Shown here piece by piece: positions 33,885-41,972 of a stretch of 64,000 bases of DNA (its first letter is position 1; the number at the start of each line of letters is the position of its first letter). The notes under the pieces are model-generated. The model made no database searches. It was not told where the DNA came from and worked only from the letters and a program-made list of their open reading frames with translations. The position numbers and the translations under genes were made by a program. The stretch is from Methanoregula sp. (GTDB lineage: Archaea > Halobacteriota > Methanomicrobia > Methanomicrobiales > Methanospirillaceae), in the NCBI GenBank assembly GCA_028679075.1, contig JAJRCF010000008.1, forward strand, positions 1 through 64,000. The letters run 5' to 3'.

Positions 33885-34973
33885 ATGACCACATTACCCA
33901 CGCTGTTGTCCGATGTAATGAGTGGCCACCGGCTCACGGAACAGGAAGCAGAACGGCTCCTTAAAGCTACCGGCAGGGATGTCTGGAAGATCACCGCGGC
34001 GGCCGACGAGATGCGGGAGCGGAGGGCAGGTGACATTGTCACCTATGTGAGGAACCAGAACCTCCACGTGACCAATATCTGCAAGAACCTCTGCGGGTTC
34101 TGCGGGTTCGGGAGAAAGGCGACGGACGAGGGGGCATACTGCCATGACAGGGACGCCATCCAGATGCAGGCCCGGCTCGCCTACGAGCGGAAAGTGACCG
34201 AGATCTGCCTCCTCTCGGGTGTCCATCCCGGGTTCACCCTCGACACTTTCGTGGACATGATGCACTGGATCCACGAAGCGGCTCCCGGTGTCCATATCCA
34301 TGCCTTCAGTCCCGACGAGGTCGCCCATGCGGCAAAGAGGGGAAAAATTTCCACGCCGGAAGTGCTGGCCCGGCTCAAGGCAGAGGGGCTCGGGACCATC
34401 CAGGGCACGGCAGCAGAGATCCTTGTCGACTCAGTTCGTGAGGTGATCTGCCCGCGGAAAGTCCCCACGGCAGACTGGATCCGGATCATCAGGGAGGCTC
34501 ACGGTATTGGCATGCGGTCAACGGCGACCATCATGTACGGCTCGTACGAGACCGCACGGGACCAGGCCGAGCACCTCGGGCTCCTGCGGGATGTCCAGGA
34601 CGAGACGCACGGGTTCACCGAGCTCGTCACCCTCCCGTTCGTCCATACCAACACCCCGCTCTACCAGCAGGGGATTGCCCGGGCCGGGCCCACGGGAAGG
34701 GAGGACCTGCTGATGCTTGCGGTCTCCCGTCTCTTCCTTGACAATTTCAACAACATCCAGGTCGCATGGGGCAAGGTGGGCCTGAAAATGACCCAGCTCG
34801 CGCTCCTCTCGGGTGCCAACGACCTTGCCGGCACGATGTTCACGGACGACGTGAGCGGGGATGCCGGTGCTTCCGGATCGGATTATCTCGATCCGAAAGA
34901 TATGGAGCGGATCGTCTCGGATCTCGGCAGGACCCTGAGACAGAGGACGACGCTGTACGATCTGGTAAAATAA
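33885..34973 (+). CDS. cofH: CofH-type FO synthase subunit 2, copy 1
   Basis: 362 residues, radical SAM. The cluster motif is CKNLCGFC (CxxxCxxC) near residues 66-73, in the context VTNICKNLCGFCGFGRK. CofH joins 5-amino-6-ribitylamino-uracil and tyrosine during F420 (FO) synthesis; the MqnC-like C-terminal half with DLAGTMFTDD and DYLDPKD is present. A second cofH-type gene lies 440 bases downstream. CofG is not in the window. Which copy makes FO cannot be told; the two differ by about half their residues. Confidence 0.82.
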   Translation: MTTLPTLLSDVMSGHRLTEQEAERLLKATGRDVWKITAAADEMRERRAGDIVTYVRNQNLHVTNICKNLCGFCGFGRKATDEGAYCHDRDAIQMQARLAYERKVTEICLLSGVHPGFTLDTFVDMMHWIHEAAPGVHIHAFSPDEVAHAAKRGKISTPEVLARLKAEGLGTIQGTAAEILVDSVREVICPRKVPTADWIRIIREAHGIGMRSTATIMYGSYETARDQAEHLGLLRDVQDETHGFTELVTLPFVHTNTPLYQQGIARAGPTGREDLLMLAVSRLFLDNFNNIQVAWGKVGLKMTQLALLSGANDLAGTMFTDDVSGDAGASGSDYLDPKDMERIVSDLGRTLRQRTTLYDLVK

Positions 34974-35003
34974 AATAATAAAAAAAGGTTTTAATCGTAG
35001 TTT

Positions 35004-35303
35004 TTAGAGAAGTTCCAGCGCCTGGCGCCCGGTCATGCCGGTCTTGATCCCGCGTCCCAGTGCCGAGCGGTTCACCTCTTTGACAATCCCCTTGAGGATG
35101 TCATCGGTGTCCACAATGGACGGGCCAAGGGAAGGTCGGACCTTGACAGCGGGATAACTGAAGGAATCGAGTGCTGCCACATCGAAGGCGCCGCACCCGA
35201 CCAGGCCCACATCGGTCTTGATCGCAACAAGGTTCGCCGGGCCCAGCGGTACAATGAACCCGTCTGCCACTTTTCTTGAAAGTCGTACTTCAATGAATTC
35301 CAT
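35004..35303 (-). CDS. DUF1805 domain protein
   Basis: 99 residues, a single DUF1805 (YunC-like) domain: GPANLVAIKTDVGLVGCGAFDV is its core. The family is widespread in methanogens and Bacillus and has no settled function. It is opposite to, and sandwiched by, the two cofH genes; tail to tail with the first and head to head (108 bases) with the second. Neighbour genes suggest a cofactor link only by association. Confidence 0.8.
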   Translation of the reverse strand: MEFIEVRLSRKVADGFIVPLGPANLVAIKTDVGLVGCGAFDVAALDSFSYPAVKVRPSLGPSIVDTDDILKGIVKEVNRSALGRGIKTGMTGRQALELL

Positions 35304-35411
35304 AGCGCTCGTGCAGGAATGGTTGGCGTACAGGTTGATAATCCTGCGGCATGAGATTCGATACCTTTACTTTTGGGGAGATGATACTCTCCGTACTACA
35401 CCCGAGGCGTT

Positions 35412-36500
35412 ATGGGACCGGATCTGAAGACGTTACTGGATGATGTGAAAGGCGGATGTCGGCTGAGCGGGGACGAGGCACTCCGGCTCTTCCGGACCCG
35501 TGACCGTCAGGTCTGGGAGATTGCTGCGGCCGCAGACGAGGTACGCGAGCAGCGGGCAGGAGACGCGGTGACGTATGTCCGGAACCAGAACATCAACGTG
35601 ACCAACCTCTGCGTGAACGCCTGCGGGTTCTGCGGGTACTCGAAGAAACCCGGGGATGAGGGGATCTACTTCCACGACAAGGCGGCGATCCAGGAGAAAG
35701 TGGCACTGGCAAAGGAGCGCAAGTGCACCGAGATCTGCACCGTGAGCGGCCTCCACCCGGACTTCACCGCACAGTCTTATACCGATGTGTACCGCTGGAT
35801 CCACGAGGCGGCACCGGGCATCCACCTCCACGCGAGCAACCCGATGGAAGTGGCCTATGCCGCAAAGCGAAGCAAAATGAGTACGGTCGAAGTGATGGAG
35901 GCGATGAAGGAGGCGGGGCTCAACTCGATGTGCGGGACGGCAGCGGAGATCCTCGTGGACGATATCCGGCAGAAGATCTGCAAGGAAAAGATCCCGACAA
36001 AAGAATGGGTCCGGATCATCACCGAGGCGCACGGGCTTGGCATCCCGTCGACTGCCACCATCATGTACGGGCACTGCGAGAGCGATGCGGACCGGGTGGC
36101 ACACCTTGCGATCCTCCGGGACATCCAGGACGAGACGCAGGGGTTCACCGAGTTCGTCCCCCTCTCGTTCATCCACATGAACACGCCGATCTTCCGGCAG
36201 GGGCATGCCCGGGCAGGGGCAACGGGCAGGGAGGACCAGCTGATGGTTGCGGTGGCCCGGCTCTTCCTTGACAATTTCAAGAACATCCAGGTCTCGTGGG
36301 TGAAGGAAGGGATCAAGATGGCCCAGCTCGGGCTGATCGCAGGAGCAAACGACCTCGGGGGCACGGTATTCGAGGAGAGCATCTCCAAGGGTGCAGGGGC
36401 GACCAACACCGATTACCTGGACCCAAAGGAGATGCAGCGGGTGGCAGAGGATATCGGGAGACCCCTGCGCCGGCGTAACACGTTATACGAATTGCTTTAA
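35412..36500 (+). CDS. cofH: CofH-type FO synthase subunit 2, copy 2
   Basis: 362 residues, the same length and architecture as the copy at 33885. Cluster motif CVNACGFC in VTNLCVNACGFCGYSKK; later TEICTVSGLHPDF, HMNTPIF and DYLDPKEM. Radical-SAM enzyme of FO synthesis or a close paralogue. The same length and the conserved gene pair suggest gene duplication with later specialisation. Upstream intergenic 35304-35411 holds the divergent promoters. Ends 90 bases before the convergent flavoprotein gene. Confidence 0.82.
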   Translation: MGPDLKTLLDDVKGGCRLSGDEALRLFRTRDRQVWEIAAAADEVREQRAGDAVTYVRNQNINVTNLCVNACGFCGYSKKPGDEGIYFHDKAAIQEKVALAKERKCTEICTVSGLHPDFTAQSYTDVYRWIHEAAPGIHLHASNPMEVAYAAKRSKMSTVEVMEAMKEAGLNSMCGTAAEILVDDIRQKICKEKIPTKEWVRIITEAHGLGIPSTATIMYGHCESDADRVAHLAILRDIQDETQGFTEFVPLSFIHMNTPIFRQGHARAGATGREDQLMVAVARLFLDNFKNIQVSWVKEGIKMAQLGLIAGANDLGGTVFEESISKGAGATNTDYLDPKEMQRVAEDIGRPLRRRNTLYELL

Positions 36501-36590
36501 AACCGCAGCGATCCCGGAAAAATACCGGTGGCTGAACCTTTCCGGGCAGGGAGTCCGGCACGGGAAGAAGAAAAGAGGGAGCAATCCGGT

Positions 36591-37145
36591 TCAGTCGTGG
36601 CTGGGCTTTAAGAGGCGGACGATCTTGTCCCCGATCTTCTGCGCCTTCTTCATTGCCTTCTCGTCCCTGAGCACATCGCCCGCATGGTATCCCGTGCCCT
36701 TCACGCACCCGAGGGAGGCGAACTCGTGCGTGGAGAGGAACCCTTCGATGGTCTGGATGGCACGGCCCGCCCCCTTGTTGGCGTGGACGACAACCGCGAC
36801 CCCTTTCTTCCCCGAGAGCTTACGGTCGTGGTACAGGGAGTAGGTGCGGTCAATAAAATTCTTGAGGTGCCCGCAGACATCGAAGTAGTACGTCGGTGAA
36901 CCGATCACAAGGACATCGCACTTCATCACCTTCTGCATCATGTCGTTCCAGTCATCGTTCTCGATCACGGACCACTTCTTCTCCTTGCACTTCTCGCAGC
37001 CGAGGCAGGGAGAGATCTTCCTTCCCGCAAGCGATATGAACTCGGTCTTTACTCCCGACTCCTCGCACCGGCCGAGGATCTCCTTGACAAGGATCGCCGT
37101 GTTCCCGTTCTTGCGCATACTTCCCGATATTCCCAGGACCTTCAT
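36591..37145 (-). CDS. Iron-sulfur flavoprotein (NADPH-dependent FMN reductase family)
   Basis: 184 residues. MKVLGISGSMRKNGNT is the flavodoxin-fold FMN loop and PCLGCEKCKE is the compact Cys cluster that in Methanosarcina Isf binds a 4Fe-4S cluster; GSPTYYFDVCGHLKNFIDR is the second FMN loop. These proteins pass single electrons and can reduce O2 or peroxide. Related to the gene at 98-748. Convergent with cofH. Confidence 0.88.
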   Translation of the reverse strand: MKVLGISGSMRKNGNTAILVKEILGRCEESGVKTEFISLAGRKISPCLGCEKCKEKKWSVIENDDWNDMMQKVMKCDVLVIGSPTYYFDVCGHLKNFIDRTYSLYHDRKLSGKKGVAVVVHANKGAGRAIQTIEGFLSTHEFASLGCVKGTGYHAGDVLRDEKAMKKAQKIGDKIVRLLKPSHD

Positions 37146-37159
37146 GCGTTACTCCACCT

Positions 37160-37618
37160 TCATAAGATACCCTTACTGCCGTCCCGGCTCATGATAGTTG
37201 TGGTGACCGGGACGAGCCCGAGGCTGCGGAACGCAGCGGCAATCTCATCGTGCGGGTCCGTTTTCCGGCTGAGGAGGTGGGACGGGCACCGGCAGTCGCT
37301 GCACCCGAAGGTGGGTATGCCCGGGTCCCCGAGGGCTTCCGCAAGCCGGCATTCGGACCGCTCTTCCGTCACCGCATGGACGGTATACCGGAGCTCAAAC
37401 TGCCTGCCGGTGGAGAGGTAATCGACATGCCACTTCGGCTTCCGGTCCTTTGCCCGGGAGAGGGCGATGTGGCGGAGGAGCCGGGCAAGCCCCCCGCTCC
37501 CGAGCGCTGAACCAACGTACACGTGCCAGCCGGCAGGGAACGCAACCGGGCCGAGCGCCCCGATCCCGACCGTGCATGACGGGTTCTCAAAAACGAGACA
37601 GTAACATCCCTTATCCAT
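37160..37618 (-). CDS. DUF123 (GIY-YIG-like) domain protein
   Basis: 152 residues. GWHVYVGSALGSGGLARLLRHI and KPKWHVDYL match DUF123, a stand-alone GIY-YIG-like fold found in archaea, sometimes fused to endonuclease III. Cys/Asp residues at GCSDCRCPSHL near the C-terminus may bind metal. DNA-repair role is inferred from domain fusions elsewhere, not from this sequence. It overlaps the stop of the MBL gene by eight bases, implying a two-gene transcript. Confidence 0.82.
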   Translation of the reverse strand: MDKGCYCLVFENPSCTVGIGALGPVAFPAGWHVYVGSALGSGGLARLLRHIALSRAKDRKPKWHVDYLSTGRQFELRYTVHAVTEERSECRLAEALGDPGIPTFGCSDCRCPSHLLSRKTDPHDEIAAAFRSLGLVPVTTTIMSRDGSKGIL

Positions 37619-38213
37619 ACCCGCTCTTCATCAGGCCCAGCGCCGCTGCAATGCACCGGCTGCCATTCTCGTCCGTGGGCTCGCCATGGCCCGCATACAG
37701 CCCTTCGACATCGAGCACGGAGAGCCGTTCGAGCGACCGGGCAAGTTCAGTCCTGCTCCCGCCGGGGAAGTCGTACCGCCCGAAGTACCCGTCGGCAAAG
37801 ACCGTGTCCCCGGAGATGAGCACCTTGTCCTTCTCTGAGAAGAGGCAGATGCAGCCCGGCGTGTGGCCCGGCGTGTGGATGACGGTAAAATCCCCGATGG
37901 TGTCCCCGTCCTTGAGCTTGATGTCGGGAAGGATGCCCGGGGAACGGGCACCAAAGTTCATGGAAAGGGACTTTGTATCCTCCAGGAGGCCAGGGGCGTC
38001 CATCGTGTGGATGGCGACCTTTGCCCTGCACATGTGCGCGATCTCCTTCACGTGGGCAATATGGTCGTAATGGCAGTGGGTCAGGACGATCGTATCAATG
38101 GTCTCCTTATACGGCGCCACGGCCATCGGCATGACCCCTGCGTCCACGAGAATGTTCCCGATAATATACGCGTTTGCCAAGAACGATTCGCCGGGTATCC
38201 ACCTGACCTGCAT
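37611..38213 (-). CDS. MBL-fold metallo-hydrolase
   Basis: 200 residues. The zinc motif THCHYDH (HxHxDH) near 45-51, HTPGHTPG near 113-120, SGDTVF and the final AGHGEPT show a complete glyoxalase II-like metallo-beta-lactamase fold. Substrate is unknown; glyoxalase II-type thioester hydrolase is the nearest guess. ATG 38213 (MQVRW) is chosen because a longer frame upstream would run antisense through thiC. Head to head with thiC, 25 bases apart. Confidence 0.85.
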   Translation of the reverse strand: MQVRWIPGESFLANAYIIGNILVDAGVMPMAVAPYKETIDTIVLTHCHYDHIAHVKEIAHMCRAKVAIHTMDAPGLLEDTKSLSMNFGARSPGILPDIKLKDGDTIGDFTVIHTPGHTPGCICLFSEKDKVLISGDTVFADGYFGRYDFPGGSRTELARSLERLSVLDVEGLYAGHGEPTDENGSRCIAAALGLMKSGYG

Positions 38214-38238
38214 GCACAATAATAAGGACTCAAAACAG

Positions 38239-39543
38239 ATGTTTCTTATGGATACGCTCATCCGCAGGTGCAAAAAGGGACTCCCTAAGGAACTGGAGAC
38301 CGTGGCACGGGCGGAAGGAATGGAACCGGCACGGCTTGCCCGGGGTATCGCGGAGGGACGGATCGTTGTCCCGAAGAACCCGGGCCGGAAGCACCACCCC
38401 TGCGCCATTGGCGAGGGCTGCACGGTCAAGATCAATATCAACATCGGGACGTCGGGCTCCCGCTGCGACCCGGCACTCGAAGAGAAGAAAGCAAAGGCGG
38501 CACTGGCAAACGGCGCCGATGCCCTCATGGACCTCTCCACAGGAGGCGACCTGGTCGCGATCCGGAAGAAGATCCTCAGATTCGACACAACGGTTGGTAC
38601 GGTCCCGGTATACGAGGCGGTGCGCCGTGCCGGTAATGCCGGGGACGTCACGGCCGACCTCCTCTTCAAAGTGATCCGGGAGCACTGCAAGCAGGGAGTG
38701 GATTTCCTCACCCTCCACTGCGGAGTAAACCGGCAGGCGCTTGATGCGCTTAAAGCCGACCCGCGTCTCATGGGGGTCGTGAGCCGGGGCGGGTCGTTCC
38801 ACTGCGCCATGATGATGCAGCGGGAAGAAGAGAACCCGCTCTATGCAGAATACGACTACCTGCTGGAGATCCTGAAGGAATACGATGTCACGGTCAGCCT
38901 CGGCGACGGAATGCGGCCCGGCTGCCTGCAGGACGCGGAGAAACTGGCGAAATCGGTGGAATACAATACCCTCGGCGCCCTCGCAAAGCGGGCGCAGGCC
39001 GCCGGCGTCCAGCGGATGATCGAGGGCCCCGGTCACATGCCCCTCGACCAGGTGGGCTACAACGTGAAGATGATCAAAGAGATCACCGACCACGCCCCCC
39101 TATACCTGCTCGGCCCGCTCGTCACCGATATTGCGCCGGGCTATGACCACGTGGTCGCGGCGATCGGTGGGGCTGCGGCGTGCCTGAACGGCGCGGACTT
39201 CCTCTGCATGGTCTCGCCCAGCGAGCACCTGGCCCTGCCGGATGTTGCAGACATCATCGAAGGCACCCGGGTTGCGAAGATTGCAGCACACGTTGGGGAT
39301 ACTGTCCGCAAGCCGGAGGGCTGGCGGATGGAGCGCGAGGTGCAGATGGCGGAGGCCCGGCACGAGCTCGACTGGGACGAGCAGTTCCGGCTTTCGCTCT
39401 ATGGCGACCATGCCCGGAAGATCCACGAGCGGGACGGCGAGACGGATACCTGCTCGATGTGCGGGGATTTGTGTGCGGTCAAGATGGTGAACGAGCTGTT
39501 TGGGACCGGGAAGAAGAAGGGGAAAGGGAAGAAGAGAACGTAA
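38239..39543 (+). CDS. thiC: Phosphomethylpyrimidine synthase ThiC family
   Basis: 434 residues, ThiC fold throughout (IGTSGSRCD, DLSTGGD, GTVPVYEA, HCGVNRQA, SRGGSFHCAMMM, SLGDGMRPGC, EGPGHMPL, YLLGPLVTDIAPGYDH). It is a radical-SAM enzyme that makes HMP phosphate for thiamine. The C-terminal Cys motif is CSMCGDLC, that is C-x2-C-x3-C, one residue shorter than the classic C-x2-C-x4-C. ThiC paralogues such as BzaF (5-hydroxybenzimidazole synthase) exist in anaerobes, so thiamine is likely but not certain. Start at ATG 38239 or 38248; AATAATAAG at 38219-38227 is a possible TATA box for a leaderless start at 38248. No TPP-type leader RNA can fit in the short gap. Confidence 0.85.
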   Translation: MFLMDTLIRRCKKGLPKELETVARAEGMEPARLARGIAEGRIVVPKNPGRKHHPCAIGEGCTVKININIGTSGSRCDPALEEKKAKAALANGADALMDLSTGGDLVAIRKKILRFDTTVGTVPVYEAVRRAGNAGDVTADLLFKVIREHCKQGVDFLTLHCGVNRQALDALKADPRLMGVVSRGGSFHCAMMMQREEENPLYAEYDYLLEILKEYDVTVSLGDGMRPGCLQDAEKLAKSVEYNTLGALAKRAQAAGVQRMIEGPGHMPLDQVGYNVKMIKEITDHAPLYLLGPLVTDIAPGYDHVVAAIGGAAACLNGADFLCMVSPSEHLALPDVADIIEGTRVAKIAAHVGDTVRKPEGWRMEREVQMAEARHELDWDEQFRLSLYGDHARKIHERDGETDTCSMCGDLCAVKMVNELFGTGKKKGKGKKRT

Positions 39544-39670
39544 TTTTCCGATAACATTTTTACTGGAAAACCCGGATTCCCATCTCCCTCAAAAAATATA
39601 ACATCGGCCGATCCTATCATCATAGTAAGAGAGATGCATCACCTTGCCCAGGATCAGCCAGCCCAGGAAA

Positions 39671-39964
39671 ATGCGGTCGATTGAGGAGATCCGGCAGGAT
39701 CTCCAGATGAACCTGCCTGAACTCCGCGATCGTTATGGGGTTACCTATCTTGGGATCTTCGGCTCCTATGTGAGGGGCGAACAGAAAACGACAAGCGATG
39801 TGGATATCCTTGTGGAATTCGACCGTTCGGGAACTCTGCTGGATTTTATCCATCTCCAGCATGACCTTGAGGATCTCCTTGGCATACGGGTGGATCTTGT
39901 GGAGAAAAGCGGACTCAAACCCACGATCAAATCCTACGTGCTTGCAGAAGTTGTGCCGGTATGA
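39671..39964 (+). CDS. mntA: MntA-type nucleotidyltransferase (antitoxin of HepT/MntA pair)
   Basis: 97 residues from ATG 39671. GIFGSYVRGEQKTTSDVDIL contains the GSX10DXD motif of minimal nucleotidyltransferases. In the HepT/MntA system the MntA enzyme AMPylates and silences the HepT toxin. TTG 39644 is an alternative start. It overlaps the hepT-like gene by four bases. Part of an accessory stretch next to other unusual genes. Confidence 0.85.
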   Translation: MRSIEEIRQDLQMNLPELRDRYGVTYLGIFGSYVRGEQKTTSDVDILVEFDRSGTLLDFIHLQHDLEDLLGIRVDLVEKSGLKPTIKSYVLAEVVPV

Positions 39965-40302
39965 CCAGCCCGAAAGAAAAACGGAGTGCGGAAGAATACC
40001 TCTCCGATATGCGGGATGCAATCCGTGCAGGCCGGGAATTCTCACGGGGCGTAACATTCGAAGAGTTCCTGACCAACCGGGAGAAACAGTTTGCCATTAT
40101 CCATGCCCTTGAGGTCATCGGGGAAGCGGCAAAGCAGGTGCCTGCATCCGTGAGAAAAGAGTACCCGGATATCCCGTGGCGTGATATTGCGGGGATGCGG
40201 GACCGGCTCATCCATGGTTATTTTTCCGTGAATCTTGAACGCCTGTGGAACACGGTCAGGGATGATCTGCCTCATCTTGAGGCGGCCCTTAAAAGAAAGT
40301 GA
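39961..40302 (+). CDS. hepT: HepT-like (DUF86) toxin
   Basis: 113 residues, HEPN fold with the RNase motif R-x4-H-x-Y in RDRLIHGYF (about 80-88). In the characterised Shewanella pair the Tyr of this motif is AMPylated by MntA. ATG overlaps the mntA stop. All catalytic residues are present, so the pair looks functional. Ends 18 bases before a convergent gene. Confidence 0.86.
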   Translation: MTSPKEKRSAEEYLSDMRDAIRAGREFSRGVTFEEFLTNREKQFAIIHALEVIGEAAKQVPASVRKEYPDIPWRDIAGMRDRLIHGYFSVNLERLWNTVRDDLPHLEAALKRK

Positions 40303-40320
40303 AACAGAAATCTTATCAGA

Positions 40321-40713
40321 TTATTTCAAACTCTCACAAGCACTCCCATTTTGATCTGCATCTAAACGATGAATATCCCCTTTCCCTTGTGCAACGCAAT
40401 AATCGTAACACGCTTGGGCCTCGACATGTGTTGAGAAATCTTTACAATTATACTTATCACTGGAACAATCGCAAATCCCACTTGAAAATGTACTAGTTAC
40501 CTTCGAGACAACTGAGGTAATTTTCGGACTTGGAATTACTGTGACAACGGACGTTGTTGTATGCACAGGTGTACTGAATGATGTTCTCACTACTACTGTT
40601 GGAACTGTAGTAGTGGTTGTGACACTTGATGATGATGATGGGGTGCTACACCCAGATAACATAAGCATGAAGATTATGGTCACTGAAAAAACGAAAATTA
40701 AATGAAATTTCAT
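40321..40713 (-). CDS. Excalibur-domain lipoprotein
   Basis: 130 residues, AT-rich codon use. Lipoprotein signal peptide with lipobox LMLSGCS (Cys near 22), a Ser/Thr-rich extracellular linker (about 23-80), and a C-terminal excalibur calcium-binding domain: CSSDKYNCKDFSTHVEAQA then DADQNGSACESL. The domain is common in bacteria, so transfer is possible. Function: surface, perhaps with a nuclease-like or wall-associated partner; unknown here. Confidence 0.72.
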   Translation of the reverse strand: MKFHLIFVFSVTIIFMLMLSGCSTPSSSSSVTTTTTVPTVVVRTSFSTPVHTTTSVVTVIPSPKITSVVSKVTSTFSSGICDCSSDKYNCKDFSTHVEAQACYDYCVAQGKGDIHRLDADQNGSACESLK

Positions 40714-40881
40714 AAATGGATAGGAATATTTTGATACGATTAATTTTTTGATTTACTTATCGCATCACTTACATTAATGGAATAATCTTAGAGTGTACTT
40801 CTCTTCATGATAATGCTTGAATAAGTAATTCCCACAGCATCGCAATGCGCCCCGTCCTCCCATGGGGGACTGGTGGCGCAA

Positions 40882-41340
40882 GAGGGGGGTGGGGGTACCA
40901 CCCCTCCGGAAAAAGAGGGAGGGGGTACCCCCCACCCCCACGACTCCTTTTACATGCACGACCCCTCTGTTTCCCGTGGAATTCACGTCTGTAAATATCA
41001 TTTCCACCACGATGTCTGACAGGGGGGGTAGTCCCCCCTCCCTCAGCAGGAGGCACCCCCCATCACCCCGCTTGAAAAAAGAGAGGGGGGGTCCCCCTAC
41101 CCACCCCTCCATGGTCCGAAGGGGTACCCACCCCCCCGATTTTGCAGGGGCTAGTGCGCTGCTTCTTCTGGAACCCCCGACGGAGAGCCGGATTATTGGC
41201 AGATTATCCTCAAGAAAAAGGGAGGGGTACCCACCCCTCCTGTGCCAAGGGGGGTAGCTACCCCTCCCCTGAGTTGAGGGGGGGTCCCTGGCGCCGGATC
41301 CGGGCTGGCTGGATGGGAGGGGTAGGTACCCCCCACACAA
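40882..41340. repeat. Cluster of G/C-run palindromes with GGTACC cores
   Basis: About nine copies of a G-run/C-run palindrome occur in 460 bases, for example GGGGGTACCCCC (40921-40932), GGGGTAGCTACCCC (41251-41264) and similar forms near 40888, 41022, 41085, 41120, 41222, 41277 and 41318. Three copies are preceded by GAAAAAG-like runs (about 40909, 41073, 41212), giving a repeated unit of about 30 bases. No gene with a ribosome binding site or a recognised motif fits; the open frame there is low-complexity. Confidence 0.75.
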
Positions 41341-41353
41341 GGCGACCCCTTGT

Positions 41354-41788
41354 TTACTTCTTCCTCTCCCCACCCGCTGCCTTCACGATCTGTTCCATCG
41401 TCACCGGCAGGGTCTTCTCGAACGGCACGGACCAGTGGAACAGGACAGCATCCACAACCGCCGTCCCCTTGATGGTGACCTGCACGGTGCCCTGTGCCGC
41501 CAGGGCCGCGAGCGCCGCAAGGAGGACGGCGTTGTCCGACCTGACCGGGACCGTGATGAGCGTACTGTCGTTTGCCGGGATTGTCACCCGGCCGGTATTT
41601 CCTGTCGCGATCTGACGGACGGTAGCGCAGTCCCGGCACAGCACTTTGAAGGGAACTTCCTGTATCGTTACGCCAAGCGGGTTTTTGTTCCTCACCCGGA
41701 TCGCCACGTCGAGTTCAAGGGACGAGATCGACAGGGAGCGGAGCCGCACGTCTTCAAGGCTGACTTCCGGTTCGTGCAGGAGGGGCAT
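41354..41788 (-). CDS. LEA14-type (WHy domain) protein
   Basis: 144 residues. The pattern SLSISSLELDVAIRVRNKNPLGVTIQEVPFKV is the core of the WHy/LEA type 2 fold, found in archaeal proteins of unknown function linked to stress. There is no signal peptide at the N-terminus; it may be cytosolic. Downstream lies the palindrome cluster. A single gene with no operon partner. Confidence 0.78.
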   Translation of the reverse strand: MPLLHEPEVSLEDVRLRSLSISSLELDVAIRVRNKNPLGVTIQEVPFKVLCRDCATVRQIATGNTGRVTIPANDSTLITVPVRSDNAVLLAALAALAAQGTVQVTIKGTAVVDAVLFHWSVPFEKTLPVTMEQIVKAAGGERKK

Positions 41789-41925
41789 CGTAAGAACGTT
41801 TCACGAACCGGTTGAAAATCCTGCTTATCCGGCCTGACACCTGCCTTGTGAACGTTCCTGATCCAGCTATTCGGATCGACCGGGCCCTGCCAGAAAAATG
41901 AACGGCCATCGGTTATCCAATCGTA

Positions 41926-41938
41926 ATAAATATATATC
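41926..41938 (+). promoter_or_regulatory. TATA box of the methyltransferase-like membrane gene
   Basis: ATAAATATATATC is a strong box A, about 41 bases before ATG 41973, with AGGAG at 41959-41963. A second AT run, CATATAAAATTC (41945-41956), is an alternative. Confidence 0.5.
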
Positions 41939-41972
41939 CAACGGCATATAAAATTCTCAGGAGTATACGGAT

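Noticed and set aside
38214-38238. A TPP riboswitch upstream of thiC
   Set aside because: Only about 25-34 bases separate the two divergent starts; there is no room for the aptamer and no matching sequence.
38214-38810. N-terminal extension of the MBL hydrolase to 399 residues
   Set aside because: The extension is antisense to thiC, and the MBL fold begins at ATG 38213.
40774-41373. A 199-residue open frame on the minus strand over the palindrome cluster
   Set aside because: Its product is low-complexity Gly/Pro/Leu made from the repeated DNA unit, no start has a ribosome binding site, and it overlaps the LEA14-like gene.
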